Shown in pieces: positions 1 to 7,581 of a DNA stretch of 9,408 nucleotides. A model generated the notes under the pieces. It ran no database searches. It was given only the letters and a program-made list of their open reading frames with translations, and had not been told where the DNA came from. The translations under genes were made by a program, and so were the position numbers. Every line of letters begins with the position of its first letter. Position 1 is the stretch's first letter. Source of the stretch: Alcaligenaceae bacterium (GTDB lineage: Bacteria > Pseudomonadota > Gammaproteobacteria > Burkholderiales > Burkholderiaceae). The stretch is taken from assembly GCA_947372575.1 (NCBI GenBank), contig CANBUF010000049.1:1-9408 (forward strand). Reading direction: 5' to 3'.

Positions 1-387
1 AAATGGCGCAGTGAGTTGCAGGAACATGACATGAAATCCACCAGGGGCAAGCTTGGTGCTGCCATGGGCAGGGATATCAATGCCTGTGACCTCACGCATT
101 TTGGCGACACCATCCTCTGTTGTGACTGTGTGGAGTTCGACGCGTGTGGCGGCTTCGGATTGAACCGAAAGCAGTCGATCCCCAGTGGCGGATGGATTGA
201 CGATTTGCATATAGCCCGCACCATTTGTCTGGCCAGGTACGGATGCTCTGACCCACAAGTCATTGAGTTCGAGCTGACCCGCTGCAAAATCAGCAGCCAT
301 GCCGGTTGTCATGCATCCGAAACTCAGAATGGCCGCTCCACTGAGTGCGGATAGACGAAGCAATATTTTTTTAGCGATCAAAGACAC
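1..387 (-). CDS. PCu(A)C-family periplasmic copper chaperone (C-terminus beyond window)
   Basis: The reverse strand encodes 129 residues before the window edge; the family is usually about 150-165 residues, so a short C-terminal part is missing. The GTG start at 387 has an AGGA eight bases upstream and is followed by a signal peptide: a lysine pair, a hydrophobic run, then a likely cleavage around residue 32 (GMAA/DF). The mature part contains DLWVRA, GAGYM and a full copper site H86-X10-M97-X21-H119-X-M121, the hallmark of PCu(A)C (formerly DUF461) proteins. Such proteins hold Cu(I) in the periplasm and deliver it, for example to the CuA centre of cytochrome oxidase. It lies 106 bases downstream of the Crp/Fnr gene on the same strand. 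A cysteine at residue 25 precedes the likely cleavage site but lacks a good lipobox. Family assignment is strong; the client protein is unknown. Confidence 0.88.
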   Translation of the reverse strand, partial: MSLIAKKILLRLSALSGAAILSFGCMTTGMAADFAAGQLELNDLWVRASVPGQTNGAGYMQIVNPSATGDRLLSVQSEAATRVELHTVTTEDGVAKMREVTGIDIPAHGSTKLAPGGFHVMFLQLTAPF

Positions 388-493
388 GTGTGCATTCCTG
401 TGTAGAGTGAATCATTGTTGCAAGATCAAGTGTAATCGAGCCAGTTTGTCAGGTATGTGCAGTATGCGCGCCTCACTATGACTGCGGCGGGGC

Positions 494-1168
494 TCAGGCG
501 CCGTAGTTGCGCAGCGACTTCAGATCCAGGACTTCGACCGCGCCATATTCGACACGCACGAGTGCGGCGTGAACGAGCGCGCGTAATGATTGATTGACGC
601 GTTGGCGCGATAGTCGGGCAAGATAGCCAATTTCTTCTTGGGTAATAGCCAGCCGCATCCCCATGCCGGGATAGAGCAATGGATTAAAGAGTTCAGCCAG
701 GCAGCGTGCCACCCTTGCATCGGGGTCATGCAGACGATCGGATTCTGCTTTGCCAATGAATTGTGCGACGCGTTCATTGAGTTGATGCAGCAAGAAGCGG
801 TTAAAGGCAATGCTGGTGTCAAGCAGCCATTCGAACGTGACAACAGGCATGCGTGCAACAACAGAGTCACGCAGTGCCACAACGTCGTAACGACGCTGCT
901 CGCGCTTGAGTAAGGAGCCTTCACCAATCCACCCGCCAGAGGGTACGCCCGTCAGGCTGGCCAGTTTGCCATCGGCATTGCCGACCGAAACCTTTACCAG
1001 CCCCGAGATGACACCCAGCCAAACCTGTGCAGGTTCACCCCGACGTTCGATGGTGCTGCCCGCAGGATAGTTCAGTACTTGCGTATCGCGTTCGACGCGC
1101 GCCTGTTGTTCTGGCGTCAACATGTGAAACCACGCCGCGGCAAGTTGGAAAGACTCGTGCATCAACAT
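494..1168 (-). CDS. Crp/Fnr-family transcriptional regulator
   Basis: A 224-residue protein of normal family length. Residues about 28-125 form a cyclic-nucleotide-binding-type beta-barrel domain, with an IGEGSLL stretch (81-87) matching the phosphate-binding cassette region of CRP. A long dimer helix follows (about 117-142), then a C-terminal winged helix-turn-helix (175-198, recognition helix SRQRVNQSLRAL at 187-198). The only cysteine is C156 and there is no N-terminal cysteine cluster, so it is not an FNR-type iron-sulfur sensor. The cassette has R-Y where CRP has R-S, so cAMP binding is doubtful and the ligand is unknown. Compared with CRP, the arginine at 188 is kept but the CRP glutamate and second arginine are glutamines (189, 193), suggesting altered DNA specificity. 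It is divergent from the ligase-transporter operon and is the natural candidate for its regulator. The start used gives MLMHES; a second ATG two codons later is also possible. Confidence 0.9.
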   Translation of the reverse strand: MLMHESFQLAAAWFHMLTPEQQARVERDTQVLNYPAGSTIERRGEPAQVWLGVISGLVKVSVGNADGKLASLTGVPSGGWIGEGSLLKREQRRYDVVALRDSVVARMPVVTFEWLLDTSIAFNRFLLHQLNERVAQFIGKAESDRLHDPDARVARCLAELFNPLLYPGMGMRLAITQEEIGYLARLSRQRVNQSLRALVHAALVRVEYGAVEVLDLKSLRNYGA

Positions 1169-1186
1169 CAGGACATACCCTAACTG

Positions 1187-1205
1187 AAGCCAGATTAAAG
1201 CCAGA
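1187..1205. repeat. 8-base direct repeat, 11-base period, in the divergent control region
   Basis: AAGCCAGA occurs at 1187-1194 and again at 1198-1205, so the copies start 11 bases apart, about one helical turn. The second copy touches the left arm of the inverted repeat at 1205-1224. It could be part of a protein-binding site on one DNA face, but two short copies can also arise by chance. Confidence 0.4.
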
Positions 1206-1224
1206 ATGTCAGTTTAATGACATT
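1205..1224. promoter_or_regulatory. Perfect inverted repeat, candidate Crp/Fnr-type operator
   Basis: AATGTCA (1205-1211), a 6-base spacer GTTTAA, then TGACATT (1218-1224) make a perfect dyad with 7-base arms. The core TGTCA-N6-TGACA has the same arm and spacer geometry as the CRP site TGTGA-N6-TCACA. It lies between the divergent Crp/Fnr gene and the ligase-transporter operon. It sits about 40-55 bases upstream of the plausible operon start points, a distance that would fit activation. On the other side it is close enough to the regulator gene for autoregulation. Binding by the neighbouring regulator is an inference. Confidence 0.6.
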
Positions 1225-1234
1225 TTACTTAGTC

Positions 1235-1260
1235 TTGCACTTATACCTTATCTCTATAAC
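1235..1260 (+). promoter_or_regulatory. Possible promoter region of the ligase-transporter operon
   Basis: The AT-rich stretch after the operator contains several -10-like hexamers: TATACC (1242-1247), TTATCT (1248-1253) and TATAAC (1255-1260). A -35-like TTGCAC (1235-1240) is only 14 bases from TATAAC, so spacing is poor, and no good -35 box stands at 17 bases from any of them. A weak -35 next to an upstream dyad is typical of an activator-dependent promoter. The exact start point cannot be read from sequence. Confidence 0.3.
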
Positions 1261-1325
1261 AAAAGCGCAAACCAGAAGCGGTTTGAGATTGGATACAGAT
1301 GTTGCGCTGCAAAAGAATCGGGCAC

Positions 1326-1332
1326 GAGGAGA
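1326..1332 (+). promoter_or_regulatory. Ribosome binding site that decides the ligase start
   Basis: GAGGAGA is a near-ideal Shine-Dalgarno sequence four bases before the GTG at 1337. It supports GTG 1337 over ATG 1361, which has no such site, and over ATG 1217, which falls inside the operator palindrome. Confidence 0.7.
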
Positions 1333-1336
1333 CAGA

Positions 1337-3304
1337 GTGACGGATCGCGCTAAATCAACAATGAGCACGGCGCTGACATTTCCAGCGTTGCTAGCAGAGC
1401 ATGCACGTACACGTGGAGATCGTCCTGCAATTCGTGAAAAGCGCCTGGGCATCTGGCAGACGCTGAGTTGGCATGAAGTGTTTGAACAGGTACAAAAAAT
1501 TGCGCACGGACTGATGGAGCTCGGCGTGACAGCTGGCCAGCATGTCGCGGTGATCGGAGAAAATCGTCCGCAACTCTATATGTCGATGATGGCCACGCAG
1601 GCGCTTGGCGCGATTCCGATTGCGCTCTATCAGGATGCTGTCGCCCAGGAGATGGTGTATGTCCTGCAGGATGCTGATGTGCGCGTTGTGATTGTTGAAG
1701 ACCAGGAACAGGTCGACAAAATGCTCGAAGTGCACGCGCAGTGTCCTTCTCTTAAGGCAGTGATTTATGACGATCCGCGTGGTCTGCGACATTACACGGA
1801 TCCGCTATTGATGTCTGTCGAGGCTCTAGTATCAATGGGCAGTGCGCATCAGCAGGCACATCCAGAGCTCTATGCACAATGCGTGGAACGCGTCAGACCA
1901 GAAGATACAGGCGCGATGTTTTATACCTCGGGCACGACAGGCCAGGCCAAGGGCGTCGTGCTCACGCACCATGCGCTGATTGACCGTGCACGTGCGGTAG
2001 AGGTCATGGAGGGCCTGACGGATCGCGAAGATGTACTGGCCTACCTGCCGGTTGCCTGGATAGGTCAGAACATGTTCTCTTACTCGCAGCTGCTGGTGAC
2101 GGGCTTTACGGTCAATCATCCCGAGTCGCCCGAGACCGTCGCAATCGATATGCGTGATATCGGCCCCACTTATTATTTTGCGCCGCCCCGTGTGCTCGAA
2201 GGCTTGCTTACACAAGTCACCATCCGGATGGAAGACGCCGGATGGCTCAAGCGCCGGATGTATGCCTGGGCGATGTCCGTCGCACGGCGCTCTGGTGCAA
2301 GTATTCTGGATGGCACGGCAGTCAGTCTCTGGGAGCGGTTGCAGTACTTGCTCGGCGATGTGATGGTGTATGGACCGTTACGTAATGCATTGGGAATGAG
2401 CCGCGTGCGTATCGCGTATACCGCGGGCGAGGCGATTGGTCCTGATCTGTTTGTGTTTTATCGATCGATTGGCATCAACTTAAAACAATTGTATGGATCA
2501 ACCGAGACGGCAGTGTTTGTATGCGTCCAGGCCAATGGGCATGTCAAACCTGACACGGTTGGCCCACCTGTCGCAGGTGTTGAGGTGCGGGTATCTGCAG
2601 TCGGTGAGGTCCAGCTCAAGAGTCCCGGTCTGTTTAAGGAGTATTACCAGAATCCGCAAGCCACACGTGAAACCATGACAGAAGATGGATGGTTTAGAAC
2701 GGGTGATGCGGGGTATCTGGATCAAGACGGACATCTGAAAATCATTGATCGTGCCAAGGACGTTGGCAAGCTCGCAGACGGCAGTATGTTTGCACCTAAA
2801 TATCTAGAAAATAAACTCAAGTTTTTTTCGTACATCAAAGAAGTCGTCGCCTTTGGTGCGGATAAAAATGAAGTGTGTGTCTTTATCAATATCGATCTGG
2901 AGGCGGTCGGCAATTGGGCCGAGCGTCGAGGCCTGGCCTATGCAGGCTACACAGATCTGGCCGGACGCGATGAAGTGTATGACCTCATTGCAGAGTGTGT
3001 GGAACAGGTCAATCAGGATTTGGCGCAAGATCCGCAGCTTGCGGGCTCTCAGATCAGTCGCTTTTTAATTCTGCATAAGGAGCTCGATCCGGATGATGAT
3101 GAGCTCACCCGCACACGCAAAGTGCGACGTGCCTTTATTGCACAGAAATATGGTGTGCTTGTTGAAGCCTTGTTCATGAAAAAAGACCATCAGTTTATTG
3201 AGACTGAAGTGAAGTTTGAAGATGGCCGGAAAGGCAAAATTTCTGCTGATCTGAAAATCAGGCCCGTGCGTGTTTATCCGGCAGCAATGCCAAAGGCAGC
3301 CTGA
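1337..3304 (+). CDS. AMP-forming long-chain-type acyl-CoA ligase
   Basis: A 655-residue cytoplasmic enzyme of the ANL superfamily, in the long-chain acyl-CoA synthetase group, expected to join a carboxylic acid to CoA through an acyl-adenylate using ATP. Visible motifs: phosphate loop TSGTTGQAKG (197-206), LPVAW (237-241), YGSTE (386-390), WFRTGDAGYLDQDG (452-465) with the hinge-region IIDRAKD (469-475), and a C-terminal LTRTRKVRR (590-598) carrying the likely catalytic lysine K595. All core motifs are intact, so it should be active. The GTG start is chosen for its strong ribosome binding site; ATG 1361, eight codons in, would give 647 residues. It is the first gene of the operon and ends two bases before livG, so the two are almost certainly co-transcribed. 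Chain length or aromatic preference cannot be read from sequence. An inference from context is that it activates what the transporter imports. Confidence 0.9.
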   Translation: MTDRAKSTMSTALTFPALLAEHARTRGDRPAIREKRLGIWQTLSWHEVFEQVQKIAHGLMELGVTAGQHVAVIGENRPQLYMSMMATQALGAIPIALYQDAVAQEMVYVLQDADVRVVIVEDQEQVDKMLEVHAQCPSLKAVIYDDPRGLRHYTDPLLMSVEALVSMGSAHQQAHPELYAQCVERVRPEDTGAMFYTSGTTGQAKGVVLTHHALIDRARAVEVMEGLTDREDVLAYLPVAWIGQNMFSYSQLLVTGFTVNHPESPETVAIDMRDIGPTYYFAPPRVLEGLLTQVTIRMEDAGWLKRRMYAWAMSVARRSGASILDGTAVSLWERLQYLLGDVMVYGPLRNALGMSRVRIAYTAGEAIGPDLFVFYRSIGINLKQLYGSTETAVFVCVQANGHVKPDTVGPPVAGVEVRVSAVGEVQLKSPGLFKEYYQNPQATRETMTEDGWFRTGDAGYLDQDGHLKIIDRAKDVGKLADGSMFAPKYLENKLKFFSYIKEVVAFGADKNEVCVFINIDLEAVGNWAERRGLAYAGYTDLAGRDEVYDLIAECVEQVNQDLAQDPQLAGSQISRFLILHKELDPDDDELTRTRKVRRAFIAQKYGVLVEALFMKKDHQFIETEVKFEDGRKGKISADLKIRPVRVYPAAMPKAA

Positions 3305-3306
3305 TC

Positions 3307-4104
3307 ATGACAGATACGCAGCGTGCCGCACGGATCGGAGAGGTTGTCCTTGAAATGGATGGCATCTCTCTGGGCTTTGGTGGCGTCAAGGCATTAACGG
3401 ATATTTCATTCAATGTTCGCGAGCATGAAATCCGCGCAATCATCGGTCCCAATGGTGCCGGAAAGAGTTCGATGCTCAATGTGATAAATGGCGTTTATAC
3501 GCCGCAACTTGGCAGCATCAAATTTGATGGCCAGGTGTTCGACCACATGAATCCACGGCGAGCCGCAGAGATGGGGGTCGCGCGTACCTTCCAGAATCTG
3601 GCCTTGTTCAAGGGGATGAGTGTGCTGGATAACATCATGACGGGTCGCAACCTGCGAATGAAGTCCGGAATTTTTGCACAGGCCATTCAGTTGCCCAGTG
3701 CGAGACGCGAAGAAATCGTACATCGCGAGTTTGTGGAAAACATCATCGATTTTCTCGAGATCCAGGCGTTTCGTAAAACCCCTGTAGGACGCCTGCCCTA
3801 CGGATTGCAAAAGCGTGTGGATCTCGGTCGTGCCTTAGCGATGGAGCCTCGTCTACTGTTGTTAGATGAGCCGATGGCCGGCATGAACATCGAAGAAAAG
3901 CAGGATATGAGCCGCTTTATCCTGGACGTTAATGATGAGTTCGGCACCACAATCGTATTGATTGAACATGACATGGGCGTGGTGATGGATATTTCAGATC
4001 GTGTTGTGGTGCTCGATTATGGAAAGAAAATCGGTGATGGTACACCTGACCAGGTGCGCCAAAACGAAGATGTGATTCGCGCCTATCTCGGCGTGTCTCA
4101 CTAA
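3307..4104 (+). CDS. livG: LivG-type ATP-binding subunit of a HAAT-family ABC importer
   Basis: A 265-residue ATPase, normal length for LivG. Walker A GPNGAGKS is at 47-54, the Q-loop TFQNLALF at 94-101, a signature region LPYGLQKR at 163-170 (LivG proteins commonly have YGQQR here), Walker B LLLLDEP at 183-189 and the switch histidine in EHDM (H221). The C-terminal VIRAYLG (256-262) is the short tail typical of the family. It would pair with the LivF-type subunit encoded further down to power import through LivH and LivM at the inner membrane. It begins two bases after the ligase stop and ends 12 bases before livH. The symbol reflects family membership; a branched-chain amino acid substrate is not proven. 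Confidence 0.92.
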   Translation: MTDTQRAARIGEVVLEMDGISLGFGGVKALTDISFNVREHEIRAIIGPNGAGKSSMLNVINGVYTPQLGSIKFDGQVFDHMNPRRAAEMGVARTFQNLALFKGMSVLDNIMTGRNLRMKSGIFAQAIQLPSARREEIVHREFVENIIDFLEIQAFRKTPVGRLPYGLQKRVDLGRALAMEPRLLLLDEPMAGMNIEEKQDMSRFILDVNDEFGTTIVLIEHDMGVVMDISDRVVVLDYGKKIGDGTPDQVRQNEDVIRAYLGVSH

Positions 4105-4116
4105 GGCAGAAAGAAG

Positions 4117-5046
4117 ATGGGATTTTTCCTGGAAACACTTTTTGGTGGCTTGATGACCGGCATGCTGTATTCGCTGATCGGTCTCGGGTTCGTGCTGATC
4201 TTTAAAGCTTCGGGTGTCTTTAACTTTGCGCAGGGCGCCATGGTGCTGGTGGCGGCCTTGTCGATGGCAAGGTTCTCTGTCTGGATTCCGCAATGGCTTG
4301 GTTTTGAAAGCCTCTTGCTTGCGAACATCCTGGCGTTTGTGGTGAGTGCGGGCGTGATGTGCGTGCTTGCCTGGACGATCGAGCGCCTGGTGTTGCGTTA
4401 TCTTGTCAATCAGGAGGCGACGACACTTCTGATGGCAACACTTGGCATCGCTTACTTTCTCGAAGGGCTTGGACAAATAGCATTTGGAGCTTCGGTGTAT
4501 TCGATTAATGTCGGTATGCCCAAAGAGCCTGCCTTCATTCTTGAGAGCCTGTTTGAAGGCGGTATTCTCATCAGTCTCGAAGATTTAACCGCGGCCCTTG
4601 TGGCGGCAACCCTGGTGGCTGTGCTCGCACTGTTCTTTCAGGTCACAGCTACCGGTCGGGCACTGCGAGCGGTGGCTGATGATCATCAGGCCGCGCAGTC
4701 AGTGGGTATCCCGCTGAACCGAATCTGGGTGATCGTCTGGTCCGTCGCGGGCATCGTCGCGTTGGTCGCGGGTGTGATCTGGGGGTCTAAGTTCGGCGTG
4801 CAGTTCACGCTGGCGACTGCAACCTTGCGCGCTTTGCCTGTCGTGATTCTTGGAGGGCTGACATCGGTGCCAGGCGCCATCATCGGTGGTTTGCTGATCG
4901 GTGTAGGTGAAAAAGTTTCCGAGGTGTATCTGGGCCCGCTCGTGGGCGGTGGAATCGAGATCTGGTTCGCCTATGTGCTGGCGCTGGTATTTTTACTGTT
5001 CAGACCACAAGGTCTGTTTGGCGAAAAAATCATCGACCGCGTCTGA
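4117..5046 (+). CDS. livH: LivH-type permease subunit of the ABC importer
   Basis: A 309-residue, strongly hydrophobic inner-membrane protein with about eight or nine membrane spans by eye. The N-terminal stretch with GLGFVLIFKASGVFNFAQG (22-40) is the conserved LivH opening. The cytoplasmic loop with ALRAVADDHQAAQSVGI (182-198) is the EAA-like contact surface for the ATPases, and ILGGLTSVPGAIIGGLLIG (244-262) is the conserved glycine-rich segment near the C-terminus. The purine-rich AGAAAGAAG just before the ATG can serve as ribosome binding site. It forms the channel with LivM. Confidence 0.92.
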   Translation: MGFFLETLFGGLMTGMLYSLIGLGFVLIFKASGVFNFAQGAMVLVAALSMARFSVWIPQWLGFESLLLANILAFVVSAGVMCVLAWTIERLVLRYLVNQEATTLLMATLGIAYFLEGLGQIAFGASVYSINVGMPKEPAFILESLFEGGILISLEDLTAALVAATLVAVLALFFQVTATGRALRAVADDHQAAQSVGIPLNRIWVIVWSVAGIVALVAGVIWGSKFGVQFTLATATLRALPVVILGGLTSVPGAIIGGLLIGVGEKVSEVYLGPLVGGGIEIWFAYVLALVFLLFRPQGLFGEKIIDRV

Positions 5047-5079
5047 AACGCTTGAATCAAATATGGACCGGAAGACACC

Positions 5080-6144
5080 ATGTTTTATCGTGAAAATGGG
5101 CAGTTCAAAACCAGCTATCGATCGGATCAGCAAATCTTTCCGATCCGCCAAGACCGGATATTCATTGCGCTTGTACTGTTGGTCGCATTTTTCGTGGTGC
5201 CTGCGATTGCCTCGGATTATTTCCTCAAGGCTTTGTTGATTCCGTTTCTAATCCTGGCTCTCGCTGCGATCGGCTTGAATATTCTGGTGGGCTATTGCGG
5301 TCAGATTTCGCTTGGTACGGGTGCGTTCATGGCGGTCGGCGCCTACGCGGCCTGGAATATTGGCGTGAGACTCCAGGACACGCCACTGGTGATACAGATC
5401 TTGCTCGGCGGATTTTTTTCAACGATCGTTGGTGTGATTTTCGGCATTCCAAGTTTACGGATTCGCGGTTTATATCTTGCGGTAGCCACACTGGCTGCAC
5501 AGTTCTTTGTGGACTGGGCCTTTTTACGCATTCCGTTTTTTACGAACTATTCGTCGTCTGGCAACGTGTCTGTGCCAGCGCTCTCTGTGATGGGCATCTC
5601 GTTGCAGGGAGCGGTCCCCAGGTATTTGTTTGTTTTGGTCTTTGTGGTGGTGTTTGCCTGGCTCGCCAAGAATCTTGTACGCAGCGCTATGGGGCGTCAA
5701 TGGATGGCGATTCGGGATATGGATGTGGCCGCTTCAGTGATCGGCATTCGCCCCATGTATGCAAAGCTCACCGCCTTTGCGGTGAGTTCATTCATTGTGG
5801 GCGTCGCGGGGGCGCTCTGGGGTTTTCTGCACCTCGGCTCGTGGGAGCCGCTGGCCTTTGATCTGAATCGTTCGTTCCAGTTGTTGTTTATGGTGATCAT
5901 CGGCGGACTAGGCTCGATTCTTGGAAGTTTTTTCGGAGCGGCCTTCATCGTGCTCGTGCCCGTGGCACTCAACCATATCCCGCTTATGTTGGGCATTCCC
6001 CTTGCCGTGGATACGGCGGCGCACATCGAGCACATGATTTTTGGCTCCCTGATTGTCTTGTTCCTGATTGCCGAGCCGCATGGACTGGCCAGACTCTGGA
6101 CGATTGGCAAAGAAAAGTTGCGGATCTGGCCGTTCCCGCATTAG
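5080..6144 (+). CDS. livM: LivM-type permease subunit of the ABC importer
   Basis: A 354-residue inner-membrane protein, second half of the permease pair. A polar N-terminal tail (1-26) is followed by hydrophobic spans. Conserved LivM features are LNILVGYCGQISLGTGAF (67-84), the cytoplasmic EAA-like loop GRQWMAIRDMDVAASVIGI (205-223), and IIGGLGSILGSFFGA (273-287). The start at 5080 is preceded by CCGGAAG as a modest ribosome binding site; the ATG at 5063 is out of frame. It lies 33 bases after livH and is followed by a 106-base gap before the binding-protein gene. Confidence 0.91.
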   Translation: MFYRENGQFKTSYRSDQQIFPIRQDRIFIALVLLVAFFVVPAIASDYFLKALLIPFLILALAAIGLNILVGYCGQISLGTGAFMAVGAYAAWNIGVRLQDTPLVIQILLGGFFSTIVGVIFGIPSLRIRGLYLAVATLAAQFFVDWAFLRIPFFTNYSSSGNVSVPALSVMGISLQGAVPRYLFVLVFVVVFAWLAKNLVRSAMGRQWMAIRDMDVAASVIGIRPMYAKLTAFAVSSFIVGVAGALWGFLHLGSWEPLAFDLNRSFQLLFMVIIGGLGSILGSFFGAAFIVLVPVALNHIPLMLGIPLAVDTAAHIEHMIFGSLIVLFLIAEPHGLARLWTIGKEKLRIWPFPH

Positions 6145-6218
6145 GACCGCGCAGGTTGAATTGTGTTTTTGAATTTTATTTCCATACACCCGGCGACAAG
6201 ATCGGGACATATAACCCG

Positions 6219-6233
6219 GTGCTCGATGAGCAC
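6219..6233 (+). other. Small stem-loop just upstream of the binding-protein ribosome site
   Basis: GTGCTC (6219-6224), loop GAT, GAGCAC (6228-6233): a perfect 6-base-pair stem with a 3-base loop. It ends five bases before the AGGAG at 6238-6242 that serves the ATG at 6251. There is no following T-run, so it is not an intrinsic terminator. It may mark or protect the 5' end of a processed transcript for the binding protein. The rest of this 106-base gap shows no convincing promoter; TATAAC at 6210-6215 has no good -35 partner. Confidence 0.45.
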
Positions 6234-6250
6234 TATCAGGAGTATCAGAG

Positions 6251-7576
6251 ATGAAAAGAATAACGATTAAACAGCTGGCAGCAACAATGACCGTCGCAGG
6301 TGCCCTGGGCACCCTGTCATTGCCTGCTGTGGCAGAAGATCAGTTTGTGCCGCTGCTTGCGTATCGCACAGGTTCCTTTGCGCCTCTGGGCATTCCCTGG
6401 GCCGATGGAAAAATGGATTATCTCAAGCTTGTTAATGCTCGTGGGGGCGTCAATGGTGTGAAGATGACCTACGAAGAATGCGAAACCGCTTACGCGACAG
6501 ATCGTGGTGTCGAGTGTTATGAGCGTCTCAAAGATCACGCCCCAACAGGCGCTTCAGCGTTTGATCCGCAATCGACTGGCATTACGTTTGCGGTCAGCGA
6601 TAAGGCACCCGGGGACAAAGAGTCCATCATGACAGTGGGCTATGGCTTGTCGCAGTCTACCGATGGATCGGTGTTCCCCTGGAATTTTCCTCTGCTCGGT
6701 ACCTACTGGACAGCGGCCGATGTGATGATCCAGGATATCGCCAAGCGCGAAGGCGGGATGGACAAACTCAAGGGCAAGAAGATCGCACTGGTTTATCACG
6801 ATTCGCCTTATGGCAAAGAGCCCATCGCCTTGTTGCAGGAACGTGCCAAGAAAGAAGGCTTTGAGTTGCTGCTCTACCCGGTGACGGCACCTGGTGTAGA
6901 ACAAAAGTCCACCTGGCTGCAGATTCGCCAGGCCAAGCCGAATTATGTGTTGCTCTGGAGTGCAGGGATCATGACGCCGACCGCATTGCGCGAGGCGCAG
7001 GCCACTGGTTATCCGCGCGACAAAATGTACGGCATCTGGTGGGCTGCGTCTGAAGGTGATGTAAAAGATCTGGGCGCCGTAGCAAAAGGCTATAACGCGG
7101 TCACGATCCACAACACCGCGGGTCGCGGCAAAGTCCATGACGAACTCAAAGCCCTTGTGTATGACAAAGGCCAGGGTTCTGATACCAATGGGACCACCGT
7201 CGGCACGATTGCGCACACCCGCGGCATGGTGATTTCGATGCTGACTGTCGAGGCGATTCGCACAGCCCAGGAGAAATTCGGTAAAGGCAAATCGATGACG
7301 CCGGAGCAGGTGCGCTGGGGTCTTGAGCACCTCAACCTGACCCAGGAACGCTTGAACGAGATCGGCTTCGGTGAGCTCATGCGACCCGTGCAGACTAGCT
7401 GCATGAATCATACGGGCGATGACTGGACGCGCATCATTCAATGGGACGGCAGCAAGTTTGAAATCAAGCCTGACTGGTATCGCTCTGACGCAACAATCAT
7501 TGCGCCACTGGTCAAAGATGCTGCTGCTAAATATGCCAAAGACAAGAATCTCACACCGGTTATGTGTGAAGGCTAA
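6251..7576 (+). CDS. Periplasmic substrate-binding protein of the ABC importer (LivK/Peripla_BP_6 type)
   Basis: A 441-residue exported protein. The signal peptide has MKR then a hydrophobic core and ends PAVA/ED, with cleavage after residue 28. The mature protein starts in the family manner with RTGSFAPLGIPWADG (39-53), then LVNARGGVNG (60-69), the usual start of type-I periplasmic binding proteins of the HAAT group. Further landmarks are IALVYHDSPYGKE (178-190) in the inter-lobe region and LREAQATGYP (246-255). It is longer than E. coli LivK (about 370), as in the subgroup often linked to aromatic or other carboxylate ligands; that ligand link is an inference. Four cysteines (77, 89, 384, 439) could form disulfides in the periplasm. 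AGGAG lies eight bases before the ATG. The gene sits between livM and the LivF-type gene, with longer gaps on both sides. Confidence 0.92.
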   Translation: MKRITIKQLAATMTVAGALGTLSLPAVAEDQFVPLLAYRTGSFAPLGIPWADGKMDYLKLVNARGGVNGVKMTYEECETAYATDRGVECYERLKDHAPTGASAFDPQSTGITFAVSDKAPGDKESIMTVGYGLSQSTDGSVFPWNFPLLGTYWTAADVMIQDIAKREGGMDKLKGKKIALVYHDSPYGKEPIALLQERAKKEGFELLLYPVTAPGVEQKSTWLQIRQAKPNYVLLWSAGIMTPTALREAQATGYPRDKMYGIWWAASEGDVKDLGAVAKGYNAVTIHNTAGRGKVHDELKALVYDKGQGSDTNGTTVGTIAHTRGMVISMLTVEAIRTAQEKFGKGKSMTPEQVRWGLEHLNLTQERLNEIGFGELMRPVQTSCMNHTGDDWTRIIQWDGSKFEIKPDWYRSDATIIAPLVKDAAAKYAKDKNLTPVMCEG

Positions 7577-7581
7577 GGTCT

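Noticed and set aside
16..354. Plus-strand open frame of 112 residues at the left edge
   Set aside because: The minus strand here encodes a clear PCu(A)C copper chaperone with all four metal ligands, so the plus-strand frame is a shadow.
430..452. FNR-like TTGAT half site and a TGTCA half site upstream of the copper chaperone
   Set aside because: Neither has a matching second half at the right spacing, so chance occurrence is the better explanation.
468..501. Inverted repeat GCGCCT/AGGCGC around the end of the regulator gene as a terminator
   Set aside because: The stem is 6 base pairs with a 22-base loop, overlaps the stop codon, and has no T-run on the minus strand.
1217..1336. N-terminal extension of the acyl-CoA ligase from ATG 1217
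   Set aside because: That ATG is inside the palindrome, has no ribosome binding site, and the added residues do not look like the family; GTG 1337 has a strong site.
3994..4476. Minus-strand open frame of 160 residues spanning the livG-livH junction
   Set aside because: It overlaps two strongly supported genes, is rich in residues typical of antisense frames, and has no recognisable domain.
6554..7441. Long open frame on the minus strand (295 residues) opposite the binding-protein gene
   Set aside because: It lies wholly antisense to a well-recognised gene, shows no known family features, and is a normal by-product of codon bias.
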